A stretch of DNA of 35,210 nt, taken from assembly GCA_937873135.1 (NCBI GenBank), contig CALMVQ010000278.1:1-35210 (forward strand), in the 5' to 3' direction. The number at the start of each line of letters is the position of its first letter. Positions within the stretch are counted from its first letter, which is position 1. Shown piece after piece: positions 1 to 9,679 of this stretch. The DNA is from an uncultured Scytonema sp. (GTDB taxonomy: Bacteria; Cyanobacteriota; Cyanobacteriia; Cyanobacteriales; Nostocaceae). The translations under genes and the position numbers were made by a program. Below the pieces are notes generated by a model. It was not told the DNA's origin. It ran no database searches and worked only from the letters and a program-made list of their open reading frames with translations.

Positions 1-13
1 TGTAAGGGTTTTA

Positions 14-60
14 ACTATTTCAGATGGGTGGTTTATTTCCGCCGTGCTGTACTAGCTACT
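14..60 (-). repeat. Copy of a dispersed intergenic repeat (family B), cut by or close to the window edge
   Basis: Positions 15-40 are the exact reverse complement (26 of 26 bases) of 31651-31676, and the similarity continues more loosely to about 60. The other copy carries a 10-bp inverted repeat (31613-31622 with 31652-31661) that is not fully seen here. It looks like a short non-coding MITE-like element. No transposase is nearby. Confidence 0.75.
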
Positions 61-710
61 TTTTTGCTCAGCAGCAATTTGATAGCTAATTAATTAATAA
101 CTTGTATAAATTGGATAATTTCATCAAGATAAAATGAACTTTAAGAAAACTTTATTAAATTCACTATATGCTTAGCCAAAAATTTGTAATATGTAAAACA
201 AGTGAATTGTATTTTAGTAAATGTAACAGGGAATAAATAATTGAGATGGTAAAAAAATCAAGATAAATTACAAAGAATTCTCTAAAATAGAGGGCTAAGA
301 AGCTTTATATTTCTGGAGTTATCATAATTAATACTAAATTGATACGAGTTTTTGAAAATGTGAAAACTTACAAAAGTATTCTATTTTTAATAAGAAGTAT
401 TTAGAGAATCTCCAGACACCAAGGAAATAGGTTTACGTATAAGTGAGGTGTATTAAAAGAGGCAAAAAAATAAGTAGCACTCAGATCCTGCACTTAGTCT
501 GAAAGTTAATTTTGACATAAATACTATCTTGAGTGTTACTTGTAACAAGTTTTTGAAAATGGGTGAGTGCATTTATTTCTCCTGAATGTAGCTAGATTTC
601 TGTAAAATTACAGAACAACGAAACTAAAAACAAGTTAAATTTGGGCAATATTGTCTATTTGTAAACAAACTCAGAAACTTACTCTTATTTAGGAGCAAGA
701 AATTAGAAAA
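61..710. other. AT-rich intergenic region upstream of the flavoprotein gene
   Basis: No ORF with coding character is visible. A perfect palindrome lies at 598-615 (two 8-bp arms around AA), a possible operator or weak hairpin in the leader of the gene at 711. A 14-base string (AGTTTTTGAAAATG) occurs twice, near 347 and 548. A purine-rich AGGAG at about 691 precedes the ATG at 711 with rather long spacing. I cannot place a promoter with confidence. Confidence 0.5.
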
Positions 711-1832
711 ATGTACGATTGTATTGTCGTCGGTGCCGGACCTGCAGGTGGAACATCTACATATCATTTAGCAAAGCTTGGGCATTCGGTATTAGTTTTA
801 GAAAAAGAATCTCTACCAAGATATAAACCCTGTGGCGGTGGAGTATCACCAGCGATCGCTGAGTGGTTTGACTTTGATTTTGCTAGCGTAATTTCTACCA
901 AGGCAGATACAATTCGCTGCACTTGGAAAATGGGGGAGCCAGTGGAAGCAGAACTACAAACCCCAGAACCAGTTTGGATGGTAAGACGAGATATTTTTGA
1001 CCATTTTCTAATTCAACAAGCACAGAAACAAGGTGCTGAACTAAGAGATAACACGGAAGTTACAGGAATTAATTTTAACGTAGACCATTGGCAAGTAAAT
1101 ACAGCAAACGGACCCGTTACAGGTCGTTATTTAATTGCTGCTGACGGTGCTAAAGGACCAATGGCAAAATGGCTGGGCTTCAAAGAACGCAAACGCCGTT
1201 TGGCGGGAGCATTGGAGGCAGAAGCACAAGCTAAGGTAGAGCATGGTAACATTGCACACTTCGAGTTTGGCATGGTTAAAAATGGCTACCTCTGGAATTT
1301 CCCGAAAGCAGATGGATATTCCATCGGCATCGGCACATTTATGGGAAACGGGCAGCAGGACTTCAAGAGTATATTGAGTGAATATGGCCGCGAGTTTAAA
1401 TTAGATATCAAGAGTTGTAAGCAGTACGGTTATGCCCTTTGCCTGTGGAATGGCAATCAAAAGCTGCACACTGAAAATGCGGTTCTAGCTGGAGAAGCAG
1501 CTTGTGTGGTAGACCCCTTTACAGCAGAAGGTATTCGTCCGTCAATATTCAGCGGTCTACTGGCTTCCCAAGCCGTTGACAAGGCGTTAGCTGGTGACAT
1601 TAACGCCTTAGAAAAATACTCTGAAGCCATCAATGAACAATGGGGCACTGATATGGCTTGGGCGCAAAAATTAGCAGGCGCATTCTACCGCTTCCCCAGT
1701 ATCGGCTACAAAGTAGGAGTTAGACGCCCTTCTGCCGTGCGAATTATGGGTAAAATTTTGTGTGGGCAGTTACGTTATGGTGACGTTGCCGATCATGCTC
1801 TCAAACGCTTAATGCCTGGTATTGGTAGTTAA
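711..1832 (+). CDS. Geranylgeranyl reductase family FAD-dependent oxidoreductase
   Basis: A 373-residue flavoprotein of the geranylgeranyl-reductase/halogenase-like superfamily. The N-terminus has the FAD-binding Rossmann motif GAGPAG (residues 8-13), followed by the family signature PCGGG near residue 41. A second FAD-contact segment, AGEAACVVDPFTAEGIRPS, begins near residue 261 and corresponds to the GD-type motif of this group. No signal peptide or membrane segment is seen, so it is probably cytosolic or membrane-peripheral. The family reduces prenyl double bonds in chlorophyll, tocopherol or archaeal lipid precursors. Canonical cyanobacterial ChlP is longer (about 400 residues) and, from memory, starts differently, so I do not call this chlP. 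It could act on another isoprenoid or quinone. The small gene at 1904 follows 71 bp downstream. Confidence 0.85.
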   Translation: MYDCIVVGAGPAGGTSTYHLAKLGHSVLVLEKESLPRYKPCGGGVSPAIAEWFDFDFASVISTKADTIRCTWKMGEPVEAELQTPEPVWMVRRDIFDHFLIQQAQKQGAELRDNTEVTGINFNVDHWQVNTANGPVTGRYLIAADGAKGPMAKWLGFKERKRRLAGALEAEAQAKVEHGNIAHFEFGMVKNGYLWNFPKADGYSIGIGTFMGNGQQDFKSILSEYGREFKLDIKSCKQYGYALCLWNGNQKLHTENAVLAGEAACVVDPFTAEGIRPSIFSGLLASQAVDKALAGDINALEKYSEAINEQWGTDMAWAQKLAGAFYRFPSIGYKVGVRRPSAVRIMGKILCGQLRYGDVADHALKRLMPGIGS

Positions 1833-1903
1833 TCGCCCAACTTGGGAGAAATAGGTTATTATTTATACATTATTGAAAGTTAAATACGGAAAGGAAAATC
1901 ACA

Positions 1904-2341
1904 ATGGGACTGAGCGACGGTCTATTAGATCCGAATAAAAAGAAAATGGTCGTGGCTGAATGCACAAATTTGCTCGACGTGCAGGTCGCGAAGATGCAAG
2001 GGATTTCTGGTATGGCTTTGAAAGCTGGCTACACTGCTGTCAGGGGACTTGCTCCCAATTACTGCGCCGAGGCGATCGAGCGGCTTTTGCCTGAATCCTT
2101 GACAGCAATCGATCCCATTTGGAGTGAAGGCGTACAGACAGGTGATCCGGTCGCACACTTGAGCCATAACAGCGATCGCACGGCAGACGCACTGCTGGGC
2201 ATTACCGACGTCAAAATCGATAAAAGCAAAAACACGACTGTGAGAGGCGTATATAGTAAACTCCGCAAGTCGGCAAAGAAACATGTGGAGGAGGCGGTGC
2301 CAAACTTAGCCAAGATCATCGATAACTACACCAAGAGTTGA
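1904..2341 (+). CDS. Conserved hypothetical protein, DUF6918-like
   Basis: A 145-residue soluble protein starting MGLSDGLLDPNKK, with an AAGGA ribosome-binding site shortly before the ATG. It appears mostly helical, without a signal peptide, membrane segment or recognisable catalytic motif. Its opening LLDP motif, the LLPESL stretch near residue 62, the DALLGITD segment near residue 94 and a basic helical C-terminus recall a small family of unknown function shared by cyanobacteria and actinobacteria (DUF6918, from memory). It lies 71 bp after the flavoprotein gene on the same strand and may be co-transcribed with it. The function is not known and I do not infer one. Confidence 0.75.
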   Translation: MGLSDGLLDPNKKKMVVAECTNLLDVQVAKMQGISGMALKAGYTAVRGLAPNYCAEAIERLLPESLTAIDPIWSEGVQTGDPVAHLSHNSDRTADALLGITDVKIDKSKNTTVRGVYSKLRKSAKKHVEEAVPNLAKIIDNYTKS

Positions 2342-2353
2342 TCTTAATGCGTG

Positions 2354-2402
2354 ATGGGTAATTGGGAATTGGTGAATTGTGTTTTTCTTCCCTATTACCC
2401 AT
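2354..2402. terminator. Hairpin between convergent genes
   Basis: Positions 2354-2368 pair with 2388-2402 (15 positions, one mismatch). The hairpin sits between the plus-strand gene ending at 2341 and the minus-strand kinase ending at 2402, so it probably acts as a shared terminator. Its arms are built from the TAATGGGTAATTGG-type string common in cyanobacterial intergenic DNA, a variant of which recurs near 17024. Confidence 0.6.
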
Positions 2403-5400
2403 TACACATTGTGCATTAAATTAACTTCAAATTGTTTGACTGGAATTTCAATGAGAAACTCAGCCCCTTGACTAGGTTGGGATAAGCAGTGTAATTTGCC
2501 ACCATGCTTTTCTACAATTTGGTAACTAATTGAGAGTCCTAAACCTGTCCCTTGACCCACAGGCTTGGTTGTAAAAAAGGGATCGAAGAGTCTGGTTTTT
2601 ACTGATTCGGTCATGCCAATACCATTATCCTTGATGGAAATTTGCACCCAGTCACCTACAAGCTGCGTCCTAATGGTGACGGTGGGATGATAGTTTGTAG
2701 TACCTAAATGAGGTGCCTGATAGCATGACTCCTCTAGAGCATCGATCGCATTTGCCAACAAGTTCATGAATACCTGATTGAGTTGTCCGGCCAAACATTC
2801 GATAAGCGGTAACTTACTATACTGCTTAACAATCTCAATACCTGAATGTAATGAATTTCCTTTAACACGATGCTGCAATATCAATAGGGTGCTGTCGAGT
2901 CCCTCATGAATATCAACAAGTTTTACCTCGGCTTGATCCAGACGAGAGAAATTCCTTAAGGTGAGAACAATCTCACTAATTCGCTCTGCACCTAATTTTA
3001 AGGAAGCAAACAATTTTGGCAAATCTTCAGTAATGAATTCTAAATCGGCTACCTCCGCTTGTTGTTGAATTTCTGGTTCGGGATCAGGATAGTAGTGTTG
3101 ATAGAGATTGAGCATCTCAATCAAGTTCTGCGTGTACTCATCAATATGCATGATATTGCCGTAAATGAAATTGACCGGATTGTTAATTTCATGTGCAACC
3201 CCTGCTACCAACTGACCTAAGCTGGACATTTTTTCACTGTGAATCAAATGAGCTTGAGTTTCCCGCAAATGATCAAGTGCTTGAGAAAGTTGTGTGGCTT
3301 GCTGCTGAGAGTGTTTGAGCAGTTCCGCATGTTGTAAGGCAACTCCAAACTGAGAGGTAATTTGATTGAGAAACTCTACTTCAGACTCTTGCCACTCACG
3401 CGATTTCAGGCATTGATGAATACACAGCAAGCCCCAGAGGTTCCCTTGCTTGAGCATGGGAACCACTAAGTTTGCTCTGACTTGGAAGCGAGACAACATT
3501 GACACATAACATTCGTCTAGCTCAGTGTTATAAATATCAGTAACTGCCTGAACGTAGCCAAATTTGAATTTCTTAGCATACTGCTGACCTACACAGCGAT
3601 CATACAGTTTTGCCGTTATTGTTGAAAGGAAATCATCCCCCACGTCTTCTGCTACGACTTCGCCACCGTCATAGCTAGTTTCCGAATAGAAACGAAAGAC
3701 AACAACCCGATCTGCGTTGAGTACTCTGCGAATTTCCTGCGTTGTCGTTTCAAAAATCTCTTTTAAATCGAGCGACTCTCGAACTTTAGTAATCACACTT
3801 GCTAGGGTTTGCTGCCTTTCTGCCACATGAGCCAATTGTACGGATTGCGATCGCACTTGTTCAACATACTCAGCTTGCTGCAACGCTACTCCTAGTTGAG
3901 TTGCGATTTGAGAGAAAAACTCGACATCTATTGCTTCCCAGTGGCGACTACCCGAATGTTGATAAGCTCCCAATAAACCCCATAGTTCCTGCCCAACAAA
4001 AATCGGAGTCGTCATGAACGCTTTGAGGTGATATTGTTCGAGTATATCAATATGGCATTGGGTAAATCCCATGCTGTACACATCATCGACTACAGAAGTT
4101 TCATTATTACGATAGCGTCCGCCTTGAGTTTCCTGTAAGTAGGTATCGTCCCATACGACGCCTACGCCAAGGTTGACATTTCTGTGCCATCGCGGATTTG
4201 CCGATTCATACTCACTTACAAATTCACCTCCCCAATCAGCATTAAAACGATAGACTGCCACCCGATCGCTCTTAAGTAATTGACAAACTTCCTCTATCGT
4301 GGTATATAAAATAGTTTCTACATCCAGCGATTGTCGCATCTTGGCAATAATCCGCGCTACAGCTTGCTGGCGTTCAATAGAGCGTTGTAGTTCTATGGTT
4401 GAGTGTTGCAAATCGGTGTTAGTCTGTTGCAGTTCGGCAGTGCGATCGCGCACTTGTTGCTCTAGGTTTATATTCAGAGCTTGCACCTGTTTGTAGAGTA
4501 GGTACTGCTTCACAGCAGTTGAAAAGCGCTCACCTAATGCTTGCGCCAGCTTAACCTCTGACTCTGTCCACTGTTGTGCTTGTTCTGTTTTAAGTTGGTG
4601 CCACGCTTCAAAAGACCGACGCGGCATCAGTTGGCGAGAATCGGTATCAACATAGCCAGCCCAAATCGTTTCAATATTGACTTGATCGCGGAAGATGCTC
4701 AAACAGCCCAGGACACTGGAACCATATAGAAGTGGCACAATCAAATCAACAAACCCCGAATTTGCGTCGCTTTGAAACAAGGGGCGACTGACCGCAATAA
4801 GGGTTCTTTATAAAGATCGGCGATCGCCCACAAGTTTGCGTCCGAATTGAATTCATCGGGTGGAGGAGTTAAAGCATAAACGGCTCTCATCCATTTCACA
4901 GTCCATGATTTAGCTCTCGGCTCTTCTGGAGACTCAACAGGTGTAACAGAGAAAGACAAAAGGTATTTTTGCCATAAAAGATGCTCCTCAATCGGTCTTC
5001 CTTGTCCGAGATCAAGTTGACTAGGCTGCACTCCATAGGTGTATATTTCTGGGAGCCGACGCTCACCATCAGGCAGCAAATAGAGCCGTCCTCCAGAACC
5101 TTGAATGGCTAGCACTGTTTGTTCAAGGGCAACTTGAAGTTGCACGGTAGGCGCGGTATAAAGTTGCTCGGTGACTTGATTAATGATCGCTTCTTGACGG
5201 GCTTGCTCTCGCACTTGGTTGAGCAATATTGATTGAGAAATTGCGATCGCGACTTGATCGACCACTGACTGAATAAACAGTAATTCTTGTTCTGTCACCA
5301 CTCGGGCTTCTGAATGGTGAGACACTAATAACCCCCATAATTGGGATGGTGGTTGTAGAGAAGGTAACGAATCTTTCCCAGTTTCCTTGCTCTTTAAAAC

Positions 5401-5865
5401 AATCGGCACTACTACTGAAGATTTAACGCCCATTGCCGTTAAATATTCTACATGGCAAGGATCGACGGGACGATAGCGAATATCTTGCTGGTCTAACGGT
5501 TTACCTGTTTCCGGGCAATCAAGAGGACTGATACCAACCTCATGTGTTGTCACATTAACGATACTTCGCTGGCGTGCCCGAACAAATAATTCACGGGCAG
5601 AAGGCGGAATGTCATCTGCCGGAAAATTTAGCCCCAATAGTGGAGGTAACCGACCCTCTTGAATCGACTCGGCAATCACTAACCCATGACCATCGGGTTG
5701 AAACTGATAAATGTTGACGCGGTCAGTGCCGAGAAATGAGCGTACTTCCGCCACTGTTGCCGATAAAATCTCGTGCAGTTCCAAAGATTGCCGAATACGA
5801 TTCGCAATGCGGTGTAAGAATATTTCTTGAGTAGGGCTCACTTGCTTAGTAAGCGAGTTATCCAT
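2402..5865 (-). pseudogene. Multi-GAF (cyanobacteriochrome-type) sensor histidine kinase, split by a frameshift
   Basis: Two minus-strand reading frames, 5865-4741 (374 aa) and 4780-2402 (792 aa), are the halves of one kinase of about 1,150 residues. The first half carries GAF1 (about residues 18-212) with phytochrome-like motifs DIPPSARELF and PCHVEYL (C137-H138, a candidate bilin cysteine), then the start of GAF2. The second half continues GAF2 in another frame, then GAF3 (about 145-305) with WDDTYLQETQGGRYR and C242-H243, typical of red/green cyanobacteriochromes. GAF4 (about 325-485) has C424-Y425 in place of Cys-His. HisKA follows with H530 in GVAHEINNP, then HATPase_c with N677, DNGIGM and GTGLGLS. 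No membrane segment is visible. The break coincides with a 5-bp tandem duplication at 4740-4749; removing one copy restores the frame exactly through GLLIVPLLYG. No response regulator is adjacent. As read, the upstream product would be a kinase-less photosensor fragment. Confidence 0.88.
4740..4749 (-). repeat. 5-bp tandem duplication causing the kinase frameshift
   Basis: ATCAA occurs twice in tandem on the plus strand (TTGAT twice on the coding strand). The upstream frame terminates at the TGA (4743-4741) created here. Deleting one copy joins the two halves in frame inside GAF2. Confidence 0.9.
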
Positions 5866-6004
5866 AAACTTTAATTTAATTTAATTTATATCGTGTTTTA
5901 TACTCCTTATATTTTGGTCGTTAATTGCTCTTATTAGCAGGCGTACAAACACGGTCATCTAACTTGATTGGAACTTGTAGACATCAGCTTGCCTATAACG
6001 GATA

Positions 6005-6115
6005 TGTTAAAGCACTTACCAGTAAATAAATCGACCGTCATCAAACTAGAGCTCTGGTCTTAGTCGCCTGCCTCTACACACACAGCAGTCGATTTATTTT
6101 TATGGATCTCCCTAA
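6005..6115 (+). repeat. Dispersed intergenic element (family A, copy 1) with 12-bp inverted repeats
   Basis: Perfect 12-bp inverted repeats, 6024-6035 and 6088-6099, enclose a core of about 52 bases. The left flank reads TTACCAGTAAAT and the right flank GGATCTCCCTAAG. Copy 2 at 25653-25798 has the same flanks in the same order, but its core matches the reverse complement of this one. A third, partial copy (left flank only) lies inverted at 9021-9048. No ORF inside. Confidence 0.8.
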
Positions 6116-6118
6116 GAA

Positions 6119-6188
6119 CAATCCTTCCTTTGCTTGTAAGCACGGTTACGAACTCTGTGGAGTCTGAGTTGAAGGGCGCGAAGGATTG
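6119..6188. repeat. Inverted repeat beside the family A element
   Basis: CAATCCTTC (6119-6127) is repeated in inverted form as GAAGGATTG (6180-6188), 9 of 9 bases, enclosing 52 bases. It directly follows the family A copy and may be part of a composite element or a structured transcript. Confidence 0.5.
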
Positions 6189-6292
6189 CTTGACCGTAAG
6201 CTGTCAAACTTATAGTGTCTGTTCCTTCTTCAGATCAGGTGAAATATTACGACCATTTTTGCTGTCAGGGATTGAATAGTTTGACCTTGCCT

Positions 6293-7147
6293 TCATGAAA
6301 TTGAATATTTACAGAGAAAAACCATAATCGACCCCGTAAGCAGCAAGCAAACGATTCCTGCCATACCCGCTAGAGGTTTCTGATTCTGACCTGTTACCCA
6401 CTCAGGGGCAATACCAGTATATTTAATAAGTTGTGCTGTGTCTGTAGAGGCGATCGCCCAGATCCACCCCGCGTGTAGTCCCCAAGCTAAACCCAAACTC
6501 CCACCATCAGCAAGGCGTGCTAAAACTAATACCATTCCCATCAGCCACAATCCGGGAATTTGCGGTATAGTTTCTCGTTGTTCCCATACTAAGTGTAGAA
6601 GCGCAAAAATTAAGCTAGAGATTGCGGCTGCTACCCAAATTGAATAATCCTGTTTTAATTGAGTGAAGAGGAAACCTCGAAAAACTAACTCTTCTATGCC
6701 ACCAACTAATAATGCTACAAAGAAACTAGGCAGCAATATAGATTGTACTTGCTTGATATGACTTTGAAAATAACACCAACCACTAGCAAACTGCAAGGTA
6801 AAAACAATAGCTAGACTAAGGATTCCCAAACTGAATCCCAGTCCCAAAGAACTGAGAAGAGAAATATTTCCAACTAAACCGTAATCTAAGAAATTTGTGT
6901 TAGTAAACCTGCTAGCTCCCCAGACAATCAAGGGAGCTATGAGGTATAGAGATATTACTAAAGGCAACTTTTGTTCTGGCTGCAATTTAAGTGCCTTAGA
7001 GAAGACTGCTACTACTGGTAACCAGCATCCTATCCAAGCAATAAAAAAAGCCATAACCGCGATCAGTGCTGGTGCATCTTTTAAAAATGACGCTAAGGAG
7101 TTGAGTAATGACTCTAGTAACACGAGAAAAGTAGGTAAAACTGACAT
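6293..7147 (-). CDS. CPBP family intramembrane metalloprotease
   Basis: A 284-residue, strongly hydrophobic protein with about seven or eight membrane segments. It has the family motifs in order: EELVFRG (E152, E153, R157), FALLH (H185) and GLHAGW (H225). These are the glutamate, arginine and histidine positions that form the metal site of CPBP/Abi (CAAX-like, type II) proteases. Known members cleave membrane or prenylated substrates, take part in bacteriocin self-immunity, or are uncharacterised; cyanobacteria have several. Position: inner or thylakoid membrane. The start at 7147 gives a first membrane helix at residues 25-50. Neighbours give no functional hint. The substrate is unknown. Confidence 0.88.
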   Translation of the reverse strand: MSVLPTFLVLLESLLNSLASFLKDAPALIAVMAFFIAWIGCWLPVVAVFSKALKLQPEQKLPLVISLYLIAPLIVWGASRFTNTNFLDYGLVGNISLLSSLGLGFSLGILSLAIVFTLQFASGWCYFQSHIKQVQSILLPSFFVALLVGGIEELVFRGFLFTQLKQDYSIWVAAAISSLIFALLHLVWEQRETIPQIPGLWLMGMVLVLARLADGGSLGLAWGLHAGWIWAIASTDTAQLIKYTGIAPEWVTGQNQKPLAGMAGIVCLLLTGSIMVFLCKYSIS

Positions 7148-7478
7148 CCTGCATTAATATCAACAAGGAAATTTTCATGATATTGGCATCGCAAAGCGCG
7201 TATTCTCAAACTCTAATTTTCTCGCATTTCAGGCAATGTCCACCTTACCGCTATTGAGAAGAGTGAAAGATTAAAAAACACAGCACCCATGACTGGGTAA
7301 GATATTTCCGCTAAATTTATAGCGTCGCTTACGTGCAATGCACAATATAGAGACGTTACATGTAACGTCTCTATATTAATTTCTGACAGTCTTAACAGGT
7401 ATTTATTTTATGGAGTTCCCGAAAGCCGTCTACCTTATTTACGAAAAAATCATTCTCAACTCATCAGAAGCGAGAGAT
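7148..7478. other. Intergenic region between the cyAbrB gene and the CPBP gene
   Basis: No ORF with coding character. The only structure seen is the perfect palindrome at 7344-7377. Both flanking genes are on the minus strand. Confidence 0.5.
7344..7377. repeat. 34-bp perfect palindrome of the TAGAGACG family
   Basis: Two 17-base arms with no loop, containing TATAGAGACG and its complement CGTCTCTATA. A related hairpin is at 13158-13192 and a half-element (GTAGAGACGC) near 11465. Such repeats are common in Nostocales intergenic DNA. It lies downstream of the cyAbrB gene and could act as its terminator, though no clear U-tract follows. Confidence 0.8.
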
Positions 7479-7943
7479 TTACTCATCATCCTCATCCTCA
7501 TCTTCATCCTCATCATACTCATCATCCTCATCTTCTAATTCGGCATCTATATCTTCTGGTTGGATTCCTTTTTTATCAGTATCGACTTGTATCAAGTGAA
7601 TATGCTTGTATCCCAGCTTAATTTCAAACTCATCACCAGGATTTAGATTCATTGCTTTGGTATAGGTTGCACCAATAACAATTTGGCCGTTTTGATGGAC
7701 ACTCACCCGGTATGTCGGTTCACGTCCGCGACCATCTTTAGGTGCTTCGGGACTAAGAGGAATTCCCCGAGCCGACAGCAAAGCGTCATAAAAATCGGTA
7801 AGATTAACACGAACCTGGTTATTTTTAGTAACCGTATAGTAGCCACACTGCTTGGCTCTCTCTCGCCGTGGTAAGTTTGAAAGTTCTTTTACCTTAGCAA
7901 GCAGTGATTTTCCGGTTAGCGGCGTGGTTGCAGTTTCAGTCAT
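7479..7943 (-). CDS. AbrB-family transcriptional regulator (cyAbrB type)
   Basis: With the start at 7943 the protein is 154 residues beginning MTETATTPLTGKSLLAKVKEL, the opening typical of cyanobacterial AbrB-like regulators. The open frame extends upstream to 8102, but the added 53 residues do not resemble the family. Conserved features are LPRRERAKQCGYYTV, NLTDFYDALLSARGIPL and the C-terminal swapped-hairpin region (DGRGREPTYRVSV, then GATYTKAMNLNPGDEFEIKLGYKHI). The family comprises two paralogues (cyAbrB1/CalA and cyAbrB2) that bind DNA as dimers and tune carbon/nitrogen genes, hydrogenase and cell differentiation; I cannot say which this is. The last 22 residues are almost all Asp/Glu, encoded by CTCATC-like repeats at 7482-7540. 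A long 5' region (to 9799) suggests regulated transcription. Confidence 0.9.
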   Translation of the reverse strand: MTETATTPLTGKSLLAKVKELSNLPRRERAKQCGYYTVTKNNQVRVNLTDFYDALLSARGIPLSPEAPKDGRGREPTYRVSVHQNGQIVIGATYTKAMNLNPGDEFEIKLGYKHIHLIQVDTDKKGIQPEDIDAELEDEDDEYDEDEDEDEDDE

Positions 7944-9020
7944 TACGCTCAAAATATCCTTACTCTCTCCAAACTGATAAACAATGCGGTTTCTTGCCTG
8001 TATTTGGCTTCTTGACACCTGCACAAAACTACTTAAAACCCTAATATCAAGGGTGAATTCCTGCTTATATAGACGAACAGCGCATCTTTTATGGATACCC
8101 ACAATAAATGAGGGGTCGTGGTTGTCACAGGCATTAATTTCGGTAATTTTACGGCAATTTTAACCATCATTTGCCAATGAAAATGAAATAATTTTCTTTT
8201 CTGGCCTGATTATGGCGGTGTGACTTTAAGCCACCTTCACAAATTGGGTGAGTTCTACCACTACAGATAAGTCGTAGATCATAGAAATAGCAGGCTTTCT
8301 TCTTTTAGATCCTGCTTTTCTTGCCTTTGAGTCTTAGGGTTTTTCTACCCTTTTCCAGCTGAGGACAGCATAGGATTCCATTTAGATTATGTAGACATCA
8401 CCCTTTTATCCTGCTAGTAGAGATGTGAAATTTCCCACCTCTACTTTATTACGAAGAAACAAAGCAGTATTCACCGCACTTTTACGGTAATTTATACTGG
8501 TGCGTGTTGCCTCATAATTTTATATTAAATACTAGCATGGACTAATAATAGCAAAATGTTGTTTAATTTTGAATTAAACTTGCTGATTTATTTCGCTCTA
8601 AATATCCCTCTTGAGAGTGGGTGTTGCTCTATGGCTTTTATAAAAATTAATTTAGTTTATGGATTGATATGTCAAGATGAACATCTTAAGCTTTAACAAT
8701 TCTATATAACTGAAAAATTTACGCTCTTGCGACATTTAGAGGATTTTTTCCAATGAATGGCTCTGAGTTGTCTTAACATTCAGATTTTGTCATAGGGATA
8801 TCCATAAAAATAAATATCCGTGCCGTTTATTCTATATCTCTCGTCGTAGTCCCAATATTCAGACATACGACCTCAAATTGACCCCAATAAAAATGAGGCA
8901 ACAGTAGGGCTCCAAGACTCGAAGATCGAAGATCGCTAACTACCTAACTAGTTAGTGACGCTGCCCTCGGATCAATAAAACAAGGGGGCAACATTTTTAT
9001 CTCGTCTACGTCTGCTGGAT

Positions 9021-9048
9021 ATTTATTTACTGGTAAGTGCTTTAGCAC
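9021..9048 (-). repeat. Partial copy of the family A element
   Basis: The reverse complement reads TAAAGCACTTACCAGTAAATAAAT, matching 6008-6031 without mismatch. The rest of this copy diverges from the two full copies, so it may be a decayed remnant. Confidence 0.65.
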
Positions 9049-9492
9049 CGAATAAGATTAAGAGTCAGGCATTTTTAATTTGAATAAGCTGATGTGCAAA
9101 AAGAAAAGTAGATTTTTAAGTCAAGGGCGTAGAAGCAATAAGCCTTTAGGAAAACCCGTTAATCCCTGAGAGACTCTCCCTCTCTCCTTCAAACCTCACA
9201 CCAGCAAGTTAAAAGTTTCCTAGCTGATTTTCGGTTCGGGGATGAAAGTCAGTTTCTCTTAGCCGGATGGACTAACCCAAAAGGTTAGAGGAAATGTCTT
9301 GTAGCAACTCCTTTTTGAGAGCGGCTGGATCTAAAAGTTGACACAACTGTTGCAAAACTCATTGAATACTTCCATAATTTAGATTTTCATGGTTATCCTT
9401 AAACTATAAATAAAGCTTCTTGAAGAATTAGCCTATTAGCAGTAGCAGGTAACTTGATCGGTACAATAACTGATTAGGAGGGTCGTCCTTAG

Positions 9493-9619
9493 GTAAGCAT
9501 TCACTAACAGAGCGCTCTGTAGTCAGCGCACAAAGTGAACTGTGTAAATTTTTAGACATGAATCTCACCCTTACAAGTTATACCTACTGATAGCTTATAG
9601 CTCATGACTGAATGCTTAC
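9493..9619 (+). ncRNA. Possible structured non-coding RNA (127 nt) or MITE
   Basis: A perfect 11-bp inverted repeat (9493-9503 with 9609-9619) closes a 105-nt interior that contains further hairpins: ACAGAGC/GCTCTGT near 9507-9520 and CAC/GTG pairs near 9530-9545. The closing stem is followed by five Ts (9620-9624), as in an intrinsic terminator. No known family (6S, tmRNA, SRP, RNase P, Yfr1) was recognised. It lies upstream of sdhB on the same strand and could be its leader. Confidence 0.3.
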
Positions 9620-9679
9620 TTTTTATCAGACACAAAGGATAAACGATAGATGAAGCAAAACCTACTTAGTTTAATGACA

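Larger units (their letters stand above)
5866..6292. other. Intergenic region with two hairpin-forming segments
   Basis: No coding ORF. It holds the dispersed element at 6005-6115 and a second hairpin-capable segment. It should also contain the promoter of the split kinase near 5870-5930, where the sequence is AT-rich, but I cannot assign boxes. Confidence 0.5.

Noticed and set aside
711-1832. Naming the first flavoprotein chlP
   Set aside because: Length and N-terminal motifs differ from canonical cyanobacterial ChlP, so only the superfamily is supported.
1925-2319. Two open frames antisense to the DUF6918-like gene
   Set aside because: No family resemblance, and the plus-strand gene has a good ribosome-binding site and protein-like sequence.
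7944-8102. Extension of the cyAbrB protein by 53 residues
   Set aside because: The extension does not resemble the family, and the conserved MTET...PLTGK start is at 7943.
9110-9350. Segment checked for Yfr1, 6S, tmRNA, SRP or RNase P RNA
   Set aside because: CCTCACACC near 9191 only partly resembles the Yfr1 core, and no other diagnostic motif or closed fold was found.
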